DNA of 64,000 bases from Scatophagus argus (Eukaryota > Chordata > Actinopteri > Scatophagidae): assembly GCF_020382885.2 (NCBI RefSeq), contig NC_058496.1, forward strand, positions 17,402,501 to 17,466,500. Direction: 5' to 3'. How positions within the stretch are numbered: the first letter of the stretch is position 1; the number at the start of each line of letters is the position of its first letter. The notes under the pieces are model-generated. The model worked only from the letters and a program-made list of their open reading frames with translations. It was not told the origin of the DNA and searched no databases. Shown in pieces: positions 13,701 through 23,647 of this stretch. A program made the position numbers and the translations under genes.

Positions 13701-16700
13701 TGCCTTGTTTTCTTCCTGCACAGTCTTAAAAAATTGTTAAAAAGTAGTGGCCAAGCGTAGCTCAGATGTGGTAGTGATAAATATAAAGGCACAGTGATAG
13801 GTAACAATTAACAGTTTCAAAGTTTTGTGGCATCGATCAATCTGATTGATGTTTGCTTGTTTCACAAAAACAAGTTCAACAGTTCACACTCACAGTCAGC
13901 TCCAAAGGTGAAGATTTCTTCCGGCGTGGCGCTGGCTGAGGAGATGACCTCTCCAAGGTGAGTCAACAGGTCATCTGAGGGGTCAGAGTTCATCAGGCCG
14001 AGGAGACCCTGAGTGTGGTTGCTAAAGTCTGCTGGGAGCAGGACGGTCACTGCCATGGTTCCTTCATTCACACAAACCTCCACACCAGCACCAGAGAGGA
14101 AGATTACGGTCACATTCTGAGGACTAGGGGCGAACACGAATACTCCTAGAGAAGAGAGATTGTCATTAGGTCCATTGAGGCAGTACAATAGCTGTCAGTG
14201 CCATCAAGGTTGCACCAGGCAAAATTAACCAAGTTAAAGGGATTTAAAAAATATATATAGTAGTAAAAGAAAGGAAAAAAGAAACCCAGTGATGTGCAGC
14301 TGGTCAGGAATTTCCAAATCATCTCACCATGTAGGTCCATCCATCTTTGCTCTGTGAAAGGAAGGACCTTTTGGTTCCTTAGCACCTGAAGATGGCCTTC
14401 TGCTACACGCACCTCGATAACATCAGAGGCCTTCTCCTTCATAGCCACTGATGACAGCCATGTTGCTTTAGACAAAGTACCTTGGTGGTCAATATGGACA
14501 TCACATGGTTACAGATGCACTATACAGTAACTATCCTGAAGTCAAGAACGATTTTATCATAGCTCAAGTCTCTGAAATATCAAAGAGTCCAGATGTTTGA
14601 CTTTGCTGATTTGATGAAGAGAATATTAATGACATCTGGCCAAAGACAGTCATTTGGCCCACGGCTGTTGCGAAATTCAAAACAATGAAGCTAACATCTG
14701 TTCTTCTTTACCACATGTGACCCCCAAAGATACTGAGCGAAAACAAGAACAAAGGAAATATGCTGTCATCTTACACAGCCAACATGTTTCTCTCTCACAC
14801 ACACACACACACACAAGGTCCTGACATCACTTGCCCTCAGAAGTGTGTAATAGATAAAACTGAGCCTTAAACGGGAGAGCAAGGAGCAAACAAAATTCAG
14901 CAAGATATACCAGGGTCAATATGTCTGGGCAAACTCTGGAGGCAGGCAATCAATTTTCAGTCCTCAGTAGGTCTCTGTGAGGAAACCTTGAAACAGGTTC
15001 CACCCAAGCAAAGCTCTAAGCTGAAAGTGAGTGATACAATAGTAGCATGGGGAGAAAAGAGGAGAGACAGACGGGTCTTTCACGTCAAAGTTGAACTCAC
15101 CGTTCTTAAGTTTCACCTGTTCTGTTCTGGCCTGAACACTCAGCTCTCTGTGTGGTGAGGAAACAAGGTAGTACTCTCCTTTGCCATTGAAAGTGTAGCT
15201 AAGGCCGTCGAACGTTATGAAATGTGGATCCCCGAGGACGACACCTGCAGGGCGTTGAAAAACAAAGCACTGATGTGTTTACATCAAATGTGCATTCTGG
15301 CACAAATGTGTTTATTATAGACAGCACACTGCTGATCTATCATTCATCTAAACATTGGTTTTCTGATATCAGCATGCTATTGCATTTATAGCATCTGAAG
15401 AGCAGGTAGTCAGCTGTATAATCTAATATAGTTCAACATCTCAACTTTCAGCTACAGTCTGTAATTCATTTACTTCGCCTGCAAACTGGACTGCTTCTCC
15501 AATGTCTATTTGCAGAGTAGGGCATGTGTGCGTGGCCATGCAAGGTAGAAGATCAATTAATGAATGAGAAATCTGTCATTAGATTAAAATAACCTGGTTA
15601 TTAAAGGCAATCATCATGACTGTGATGTGGCACCATGCTTGCATATTACCCTGTATCCATTTTGTGTGGTCTTTGATATCTGTTAAGCATGTTGCAAAAG
15701 TCTGAAAGTAGTCTATAAACACTGACTTATAAATGCTCTCACCAGCTCTTGGGGGTTGGTAGTTGCGACATCCACTAGATGGTCGATGGTTGAAGTAGAT
15801 GTGACAGTCTTCAGACCACAGGCAGCAGTAGTAGAAACTCATGACATCGTAGAGCCAGTGGGAGTAGCCCGGGACCCGTGGAGGCTTCCTGTACGGAGGT
15901 GAACCCCAGTCGTGAGCCCTGTCTGGGGTGCTGCCACCAAGAGAGTCTCCTGTCAGCACCAGAGCTCCTGTGCTGTCATAGCAGCACTGCTGGCCTGAAC
16001 CATGCTTTGGACTGGAAATATGAAAGGAAAATCATGTCAGGAAGGAAAAAAAAAATATTTCTGTTTTCACTGTTACAAAACTGAGCTGCCTCTGTCACTC
16101 CTACCTGGCCTGAATTGCTCTGACGCAGTGGACACAGCCTGGGTGATAAGTGCACACACTGCCCCTCTCAATGTCACAACTATAGTCAGCCTAAAATAAC
16201 AGTGGAAAAAAAACACAGTCTCAGTAAAATAACAGATGTATTTCAATGTGATTTCCCAATAATTAACACTACTGTTGATTAGCGTCCATCTTGTTGACTT
16301 TAACACATCTCTAATAAAGTAAGCGCCCTTAATCTCATCTAAACACTGAGCACATATTATACCTTAACAAAAAGCATAATCTAATATAAAAAAATAATTT
16401 GACAGTTTTTGTTTCCTTATCAACATGAATGAATTCTAATCACTTGTACAATGTAACTGAATCACTGTAGTAAAGTCAGAGTAGATAAGCAGGGTGACCG
16501 GTCACAACATGGCTGTCATCCATGGGAATCATTTTAGAATAATCCTGCATCCTGAAATGACACAGGATTATACTTTTCTCTCTGCTTTACCTGGTTCTTA
16601 TTCTTTTCTTCCTATGATTATGATGAGCAACTGCTGTTGCAGATTTCAACAGCCTTGTTTGTTATCTAAGTTCTGCTTTAGGAGGAGGGGTTTTAATAAT

Positions 16701-19700
16701 GGACTAGACCTGAGTACTGATTGCTGTTTTCCACGGGCAGTTCAAAGGAACTGAGAATAACCTTCATCATACAATTTCTGATCTAGTATTGACTTTTGGT
16801 CTAAATATTGACAGTCTAGAGACAAATATAATATAATATTTTCATCAAACAAAGCTGTCGTATTGTTACCGTTTCATTTTGTGCAACAGAGACTATTTCA
16901 TCTCAAAAACTAAAACAAATAAATAAAATAGATATTAAGAATATAATATTTTGTGTGCACTCACATGAAACCTGCCTGTGTCTGCTCGGGCTTGCGCCAG
17001 AGTGCAAGGACAGTCAATGAGCTCATCCAGGAAGCTGGGCAGCTTCTTCTCCAGGACATCCCACTGCAGACATTTTCTCTTGGCCCAGGCTTTAGAGTCA
17101 TCTCTGAAAGCCTGCTCCAGGTGCCAGGCTAAGACATGACCTCTGCTCCAGAGCCCCTGTACATCCCTGAACATACACAATTATCACATGGTCTATATTG
17201 ATTGTGCGATCACTTAAGAGATCGATCAGAAATTATCAGAACGTAATGAAAAGGTAACATGTATAAATTACTTGTTTTGATCAAACAACAGTTAAAAAAG
17301 CCAAAATTATTTACTTTACCTACAAGTAACACAGAGAAAAACAGTAAATCATCTCATATGAGAGAACAGAATGACCACAAAACATTTTTAAAAATTATTT
17401 TCTGTCAATCGTCTAATTGTTCACTCATTCAGTGGCTTCAGCTTCCTGTGGACTGACCATTGCTGCCAGTACTGGACTCTGGAATCAATGTCAAAGTCAA
17501 AGTCTATATACAGCATACACTCATTAAACTATTTTCATGTTGGTTATCACCTCTATAAGGCAGGGTGGGGCATGTTGGCTTTTCAAGTTTTACAGCCAGA
17601 TGAGTGAATCCACATCAACTCTTCACCACAACAACACTGACACTGACTTGATAAATATACGCTAAATATACTTAAAAAGTATTGCAAACACTGATCCTAC
17701 AATTTTTTTAGGAGGTTTTTTTCCAAGGAGTGTGGCAGTTTATAACAGTTTTTACAATTACAACCAATCTGTAGCAGCAGCATCCACACATGGGCAGAAA
17801 AATTGTTTCATTTACATATATGTACATGTTACATGCTTTTCATAAGCCTACAATGCTTGATATGTATTATGGATACCTTGCTCCATCTGGCATAGAACTA
17901 GCAGTGATGCGAATATTCCCCAACTCCCAATCAGAGTAGTCCTTTGCGGGCGCGGGGATGAAGCTGAAGTTACCAGTGTTGAAGAGGTTCCTGCCGAGAG
18001 AGTAGAGATACCTCATCTCAGCCTGCAGAGAGGATGAGCCATTTGTCTCTGTCTCTGTGCTCCTGCTGAACTCTCTGTAACCCCACAGCTCTATGTTGAC
18101 CTTCTCTGCTCCAATCACTGAGCTGTCCCAGGTCATCTTAAGCCGTCCTGCCGTGTTCGGCGTGCCATAGTACTGCCACTGTGTTGGATTCACCAGGGTG
18201 ACTTCAAAGGCAGGATCCACTTTACTGGGGTGAACTAACACAGTGAAAAACAGAAAACATTAAGGGGACAAACCAGTAATCAGTTTTGGCAAAATAGTTT
18301 CGCTATTCTAAAGTAAAAATAGGGACAAGAGAAAATAACTGCAACAGAGATGTAACTTTGCTCTATGACAACTCTTTATGAAAATAAGTTATGTATTTAT
18401 TGGTCAGTAGCAATAATTAGTGCAAAATGTGTCTGAGTTATTTAATGTTTTCACAGTGGCACCAGTTCATATTTTCTGCACAGTGAGAACATATCTTGAT
18501 AAAAACACCATCTTAAAAGTTGTAACTGGAACCCTGAATTCACAAAAGGTATCATTTAAATCATTTCTGAACACTGATATTAGTACAGTGTATAATGGAT
18601 CCAAGAAAATATCAAATGACAGGTTCAGGTATTTGCTAATTCAGCAGTGGAAAATCTACCAAGTTACCTGACAAGTACTCTCCAGACCTGTCAAAATTTA
18701 TTCCATCTGTTGAGATAGAAAATGGTATCCAACCCGTTTCATACAATAAAGGAGAGATGCAGTGGGCATGACCTCGAGCATCAACAAACCCTTCTCGTTC
18801 GATCTCACCTCTGAACCTGCAACAGAAACAATTTTGATTTGCTTCGTTTTACGGCTTGCTACAAAACACTTTTAACGTCATTTTTCTTCTGTAAACACTC
18901 ACATACACTCTTTGGTCAGTAGAACAGCAAGTTTAAGTGCTTTGTGCAACATGGGATTTAAGAAGACTCTGGAAATAATAACAAGTCTGTCTCAGGCTGA
19001 CACTGACAGCTTTAGGAAGAAATTGTTCACCAAAACATATCATGAGACCACAGTAATGGAAAAAAGGCTAAACTAGCTACAGTAAATACTGAAATTATAT
19101 TGTTACTGCAATATTGAAGAATGCATGATATTTCAAAGGCAACATCATCTTTTTTCTTTATACAGACAGCATTTTTCCATTTGCTTTAAATACAGGAAGG
19201 TTATTAAGAGGTGTAGACCTTCCACAGACAGCATACTAACTAATCAACTTGTGTCTTATTTTGTAGACGGCACTTCAACATTCACATGCTTGTGCTTGTG
19301 CTCGTGACACTGCCTCAATCTCCAGATTGAATCTGCTATGTTTGTTTGCCTTACAAAGTTTGCAAATATTATGCAAGGTTAAACATTTTTTGCTGTTTGT
19401 ATAATTTTTTAGTATATAAACATGATTTTTTTTTTAGATCTTTAAGTATGCAAGACAGCTTTCATTCTGATGACTCCTGAAGATAAAAACTTAATTAGAA
19501 TTAGGACACAAACATCAGTATGTTACCAATACTTCACTGAATACTACACAACAAGAGTTTCTATATGGATTTAGAAAAACACAACATATGAATTACTGTC
19601 AATATTTTCCACATTCTGGTTCTGTTATGGAAATAATCTCATGATGAATGTATTTAAGATTAACATCATAACATGCTTCTTTTGTGTGTGCTGAAGACAC

Positions 19701-20058
19701 AAACCTGCAAAGTAGGCGATCACCAGGATGGAGGACCAAACTAACGATCCTGAGAGCTCTTCCACCCAGCATGGAGCTGGAGTGAGGCATCACCATGAGA
19801 CAGGACTGGTTGTAGTCTGCACAGCAGTTCAGCAAAGACACACAGGTTGTATGGCAGGAGCACTCCTTCAGTATGTCTCCACACTTTCCCCTGCATGTTT
19901 GACCTTATAAAAAACAAAGATTTGCACTTCATTTTATCTATTAAAGTTATAAACTATAACTGCGCCACAAACGTTAAGCATGACTTACCCGCTATTTTAG
20001 TCGAGCAGATAATAAAAATTCCATAGAGAATAACAGTCTCTCTCAAGTGTGCTCTCAT
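1274..20058 (-). CDS. susd2: Sushi domain-containing protein 2 (SUSD2-like), 14 exons, complete
   Basis: This is a single-pass membrane glycoprotein of the SUSD2 family, a cell-surface adhesion protein. Exons in minus-strand order are 20058-19989, 19903-19705, 18816-18668, 18234-17877, 17166-16965, 16190-16105, 16011-15743, 15244-15101, 14480-14328, 14145-13894, 12697-12419, 12026-11850, 5155-5059 and 1325-1274. All have GT/AG borders and matching phases, giving 2487 bases (828 residues plus stop); human SUSD2 is about the same length. Domain order: hydrophobic signal peptide (1-24), somatomedin B with eight Cys (27-58), a middle region, AMOP (about 290-440), VWD starting at GDPH (449-452), sushi (about 721-779), transmembrane helix (783-803) and a basic then polar tail. 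The ATG at 20058 is chosen because a signal peptide follows it directly. The gene is head-to-head with the SDR gene. The last exon is the least certain part: it is short and rests on splice phase and a plausible polar tail. Confidence 0.93.
1326..5058 (-). other. susd2 intron 13 (3.7 kb)
   Basis: This is non-coding intron. It holds CA repeats at 3502-3526 and 3742-3773 and an A28 run at 4713-4740. The open frames that look long here run through the CA repeats and have no homology I recognise. Confidence 0.7.
4713..4740 (+). repeat. A28 homopolymer
   Basis: An uninterrupted run of 28 A lies in susd2 intron 13. It could be the tail of a retroposed sequence, but I see no recognisable element body or target-site duplication. 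Confidence 0.85.
5059..5155 (-). CDS. susd2: susd2 exon 13: transmembrane helix
   Basis: The exon starts after a TTTTCACAG acceptor and ends at AAG before GTGGGT. It encodes DDK, then a 21-residue hydrophobic helix starting VGFVLGAVG, then the stop-transfer sequence KLHNRKQR. Entry phase 1 joins exon 12 as ACA-G|AT, and the exit phase is 2. The hydrophobic-then-basic layout at the expected place after the sushi domain makes the assignment strong despite the long intron. Confidence 0.88.
5925..6066 (+). mobile_element. Non-LTR retrotransposon 3' tail (LINE fragment)
   Basis: The sequence ends CTGCACTTTTCTCC..., AATTTCCCTCCAGGGATTAA, TAAAGGAATTCTG, then repeats of ATTCTG. This is the usual 3' end of fish LINE elements of the L2/CR1 type. 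Only the tail is present, so it is a 5'-truncated dead copy. The left border is approximate. Confidence 0.6.
9861..9885 (+). repeat. G25 homopolymer
   Basis: Twenty-five consecutive G lie in susd2 intron 12, which means a C run in the sense transcript. Long uninterrupted G runs are rare and can form G-quadruplexes on the plus strand. Confidence 0.9.
11807..11812 (-). promoter_or_regulatory. Candidate intronic poly(A) signal in susd2 intron 12
   Basis: AATAAA lies on the minus strand 26 bases past the in-frame stop TAA (11839-11841), which itself sits just inside intron 12. GT-rich sequence (TGTGTTGTGTGTGGGG) follows at once, resembling a downstream cleavage element, although it is closer to the hexamer than usual. 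Use of this site would give a transcript ending after the sushi domain. Confidence 0.45.
11850..12026 (-). CDS. susd2: susd2 exon 12: sushi (CCP) domain
   Basis: The exon carries one complement-control module with Cys at the four expected positions ([25 protein letters not shown]) and the conserved GTW before the last Cys. It ends ACAG before GTTGGT. The next coding exon lies 6.7 kb away. Reading on into the intron gives only three more codons before a stop. Confidence 0.94.
12887..13124. mobile_element. Tc1/mariner-type MITE, 238 bp
   Basis: The terminal inverted repeats start CAGAGTCAGCCA and match over about 39 bases with one mismatch. TA dinucleotides flank both ends, as expected for a Tc1/mariner insertion. 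The interior has no transposase frame. It sits in a susd2 intron, between exons 11 and 10. The near-identity of the two ends suggests a fairly recent insertion. Confidence 0.75.
14796..14815 (+). repeat. (CA)10 microsatellite
   Basis: A pure CA run in the intron between susd2 exons 8 and 9. Confidence 0.9.
15101..15244 (-). CDS. susd2: susd2 exon 8: VWD domain start with GDPH motif
   Basis: The exon encodes [20 protein letters not shown], the canonical start of a von Willebrand factor D domain. GDPH at residues 449-452 is the Asp-Pro autoproteolysis motif known from MUC2, MUC4 and SUSD2. Cleavage would leave the N-terminal fragment bound non-covalently to the membrane fragment. Phase 1 on both sides. 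Confidence 0.93.
16965..17166 (-). CDS. susd2: susd2 exon 5: start of AMOP domain
   Basis: The exon encodes a Trp-rich segment ([15 protein letters not shown]) followed by CLQW and [14 protein letters not shown]. The last of these is the CPCTL signature of the AMOP domain in SUSD2 and MUC4-type proteins. Exons 6 (16190-16105) and 7 (16011-15743) continue the domain with paired Cys, including QQCCYD and YYCC. Confidence 0.92.
19705..19903 (-). CDS. susd2: susd2 exon 2: somatomedin B domain
   Basis: The exon encodes the cysteine pattern C-x3-C-x6-C-x-C-x3-C-x5-CC-x5-C (residues 27-58), which is the somatomedin B knot with all eight cysteines present. It starts after TTATAAG and ends TGCAG before GTTTGTG. 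Phase 1 in and phase 2 out match its neighbours. Confidence 0.93.
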
Positions 20059-20701
20059 GTTTATCTTGGAGAAGAAAACAACACTTCCTCAACAAGCATG
20101 ACTGTCTGCTTGGTCGAAACTCAGGCACTAACTTGTGCAGTGTATCAAAGGTCGTTCACACATTAGCTAAAAAAACCAACTATGAGTTTCCGGTGGCAAT
20201 TATGAAGTTATGAATTAACCGATGTTAATGTTAAGTTGGTCGGTAAGTTTTAAAAATATTTTTTTCTTCAGGCGTACTAACAAGATATAGGTATCACAAT
20301 ACAATACGCACACTGTCATGTTTCTAATTCAGTCTTTAAGTCATTTTAGCCAAGATTGTAACTAAACCATTAAAATCTATGTTTGGTCACGTGTAAGCAA
20401 TATATTCTCGCGAGACATTACGGTGTTTGAACATTTGGCGCATGTGCATATCGCGTCACTCTCATCTGTAAAGTGAACCACAATGAACTGGAAATGGTTG
20501 TCAAATAAATGAAATGACTGTCTTCTTTTAAGTATAATTCGCCGTGGATCATCACTGATAAGTTTGCCACGACAAGAACCTGAATGGGTGGGACCAGCGT
20601 TTTTCTTCAGCCAAGAACCTAACAAGCTTGCTGACTTTAGCTTCAGGCTCACACACACAGCATCTGTAGCTGTTTATGATATAGCAGCGCTCACGGTAGC
20701 A
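20059..20701. promoter_or_regulatory. Shared head-to-head promoter interval, susd2 / dhrs13-like
   Basis: The two start codons point away from each other and are 643 bases apart, so any promoters must lie here or in unseen 5' exons. I see no clear TATA box or CpG island, although CG dinucleotides cluster around 20400-20560 (CTCGCGAGAC, TTGGCGCATG, TATCGCGTC). CTCGCGAGA at 20407-20415 matches the vertebrate TCTCGCGAGA core-promoter motif except at its first base. Confidence 0.5.
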
Positions 20702-22968
20702 ATGTATTTCCTCTACTCTATCCTCGCTTCTTTGGTGTTCTTTTTTATTTTGAAATGGATGAAAAAAAGAAAGTATTGCACTGACCTTAAAAGACTTGAT
20801 GGGAAAACAGTTCTTATAACAGGTAAATAAACGTCTTGGTTTTTTGCTGTAAATGTCTTGTTTTAATAATCTCGTCTGTTGGGTGGTTGCAATGTCAGTA
20901 TGAAGATGATTGGCTTTAAGTGGTATGCCAGAATGACAACATATGAAAGCTAAACTACATTTACACCAAACAACTGCCTGCTGCTTGATATTACAATTAA
21001 ATTTTGATAGTTTAAGACAATATTGCTGCTATCCTCTTCAAGTCATAAGCCTCACATAACACATGAATTGACTCTTGCAGGTGGGAATTCTGGCATTGGC
21101 AAGGACACAGCTGTTGCCTTGGCAATGAGAGGTGCCCGGGTCATCATCGCTTGCAGAGACGTGGACAAGGCCGAGAAGGCTGTGAGGGAGATCAAGTTCA
21201 AGAGTCACAGCCTTAATGTCCTTCACATGGAGCTGGATCTGGCCAACCTGCGCTCTGTAAGGGAATTCTCTAAGAAGTTCCTGCAGAGAGAGAAGAGGCT
21301 TGACATCCTGATTAACAATGCAGGTGAGGATGTGAACCACATAGAGGTCTCTCGAAAACATCATCACAGAAAGGACGACAAGAAATTCTACTCCTTCAGT
21401 TAGATAAACTAGATCTTTGACTGGTCAGATGTCAGAGATGAACAGCTGGTATTGCATTTGTTTAAAACGTTTTTCTTGTCAGAATCAAAGGCAAATTTGT
21501 GATTTTGGGCCTCAAAAATTAAATTGGCTTGGCAGAATTACTGTTAAAATAATTCATTTTACTCGTCGTCTATATTTTACAGAATATTTTCTCAAATAAG
21601 TCTTTATTAGTCTTAATTGGGTTATATGAATAAAAGCATTACGACTTCTGTAATCTTAAACAACCATAAAGACCTTTAATCACCTCAACTGTAGTTTGTT
21701 TTTAATCTGCACTGCTGCTGTAAATACTCACTAGAGCACCAAATCCAAATCCAAAAGTTCATAACTATTGAGAGATGGACTGTTGGTTTCCGTGTTTTCA
21801 TGGTATTTGTTGATTTGTTCCTTACAGATGAAACCTACCAAGGAAATATAAATAAAACTGTATGTAGTAGAAACTGGTCAAATCATTGTTGCAAAATCAG
21901 TTTATCATCTTGTTTAGAAAAGCAATATGAGCTGATTTCTGCGCTCTCCATCACATTGTTTTAACCTCTTTCTCCAGGCATGCCCGGTGTCCTCGACTGG
22001 ACAGACGATGGCTTCAGCATGTGTTTTGGCGTAAATCACTTGGGTCACTTCCTCCTAACCAATTTGCTACTGCCACGCCTGAAGGAGTGTGCCCCCAGCC
22101 GGGTGGTCACTCTCACATGCTCCACCTACAAATACCAGAAACTGGACTTCCAGGACCTCAACTACAATTTGCTCCCCTTTTTCACCTACTGCAGAAGCAA
22201 GCTGGCCAACATCTATTTCAGTCAGGAACTGGCCCGCATCACAGAGGGGAAAGGTGTGACCTCCTATGCTGTGCACCCTGGTAGGAGTGTTTTTTAAAAC
22301 TACGTTTTAGCAAAAAGTTGACATGTCATATATTACTGAAAACTGAAAACATTGTGTGTGTTTGGGTGTATGCAGACATGACGTCACAGATTTTTCTGTT
22401 CTGTTTGTACTTGGTGTACTTAGGTGACTCTCTTCTTAAGACAGTATGTAAGATTGTATTAGATGATCACTGTCAATGTAAAAAATCACTGAGCAGGCTA
22501 TGGTTATGTTATGTTATATGTACACGATAATTTTAGTCAGTTTAATTTCCAGAAAATTCTTAACTTTCAAAGATACCGATTTATTCGATATGAAGCGACT
22601 CAAGCCGAATGAGAAGATTTGGTTTATATCTACAGCTCACCCCTCACATACTATTTCTCACGCTGTTTATATTAATGTTAATAATTCTGTTTCCATATGT
22701 TGCTTCAGGTTTTGTCCAGAGTGGTTGGACGTGCCACTACTCCATCCTGTTCCGGATGCTGATGCAGGTGATCATGTGGATGTTTTTTGTACCGTGTGAG
22801 ATCGGAGCTCAGACTGTCATCTTCTGTGCTGTGTCAGACGAAGCTGCCAAACACAGCGGGGGTTACTTTGTGGACTGCAGACCAGCTACTCTGCGTCCGT
22901 TTGCAAAAGATGCAGGTGTGGCAAAGAAACTGTGGGAGGCCAGTGAGAGACTGGTGAAACTGGCCTGA
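20702..22968 (+). CDS. DHRS13-like short-chain dehydrogenase/reductase
   Basis: The product is a membrane-anchored NADP(H)-type SDR of the retinol dehydrogenase/DHRS13 group, likely acting on retinoid or related carbonyls at the ER. Exons are 20702-20822, 21081-21323, 21978-22280 and 22709-22968. All have GT/AG borders in phase 1 and together encode 308 residues. Visible features: N-terminal hydrophobic anchor (1-20) then KKRK; cofactor motif TGGNSGIG (40-47); DLANLRS; NNAG (119-122); NHLGHF (141-146); YCRSK (192-196), the catalytic Tyr/Lys; and HPGF (221-224). The usual catalytic Ser of the VSS block aligns with Cys169 in VVTLTCST. An upstream ATG in the same frame at 20564 would add 46 residues, but the hydrophobic anchor directly after 20702 favours the shorter start. 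RDH12-like is the alternative name. The enzyme family is certain; the paralogue is not. Confidence 0.92.
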
Positions 22969-23179
22969 TGGTGGGGAAACTGGTTCTTTATTTATTTATT
23001 TTTTTATTTGACAAATTATTTATGGTCATGGTTTTTTCTGTTTATCATGTTCATTAACATTTCTGTTGTGTACAGTGCAGATGTTTTATTATGAGCTTGT
23101 GTATTTTAAGAGCCAATTTTTTTGTTGTTGTTTTTCAACAACACAACTTATGGATTGATTTATGGATCATTGTATGCCC

Positions 23180-23185
23180 AATAAA
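23180..23185 (+). other. Poly(A) signal of the dhrs13-like gene
   Basis: AATAAA lies 212 bases past the stop codon and about 460 bases before the next gene's ATG. It is the first standard signal downstream. Confidence 0.75.
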
Positions 23186-23456
23186 AGACTTACTTTAGTT
23201 CATGTTCAAATGTACAGTGTTTTTCATTGTCTTGGGAGAGTACATTTTCATTTCATGACATTTTCATGATGATTTTAATGTTTCTAACCACTGGATTGCA
23301 TAACTGACATCATAATTATTGTAAACTATTCTAATTTTATTTTTTTATCAATTTATTTTTTGAATAACACACATTGTTAAGTCACTTCATTTGGACAGTT
23401 AACCTTCATAAATCACAGATTACCATCTGCTGGTAAAAACAATGTCAGTTATATAG

Positions 23457-23481
23457 GAAAGCGAAAATAAGGAAAGTGAAA
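23457..23481 (+). promoter_or_regulatory. Two tandem ISRE/IRF boxes upstream of the TRIM gene
   Basis: GAAAGCGAAA (23457-23466) and GAAAGTGAAA (23472-23481, followed by GTT) both match the GAAANNGAAA interferon-response consensus. They are 15 bases apart start to start and about 170-190 bases before the ATG. The placement fits an interferon-inducible antiviral TRIM. The function is inferred. Confidence 0.72.
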
Positions 23482-23546
23482 GTTAAAGCTGATTTCCTGA
23501 TTTCAGAACAGAGCTGAGACGCCATTACAGGATGTAGGATCTCTAC

Positions 23547-23555
23547 CATAAATAC
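23547..23555 (+). promoter_or_regulatory. TATA-like box of the TRIM gene
   Basis: CATAAATAC lies about 70 bases downstream of the ISRE pair and 93 bases before the ATG, a sensible spacing for a TATA element with a short 5' UTR. Sequence match only. Confidence 0.35.
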
Positions 23556-23647
23556 AAGAAATTCACAAAACAAAGGACTGTATTCTGTAAATCAAAGGGA
23601 CACAATCAGTGAGTCTTGTTGTTAAAGGACTTTTCAAATGTCAGGAA

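Noticed and set aside
23609..23647. Upstream GTG extension of the TRIM protein
   Set aside because: A vertebrate gene is expected to start at ATG. MAEKLALVES directly precedes the RING finger as in relatives.
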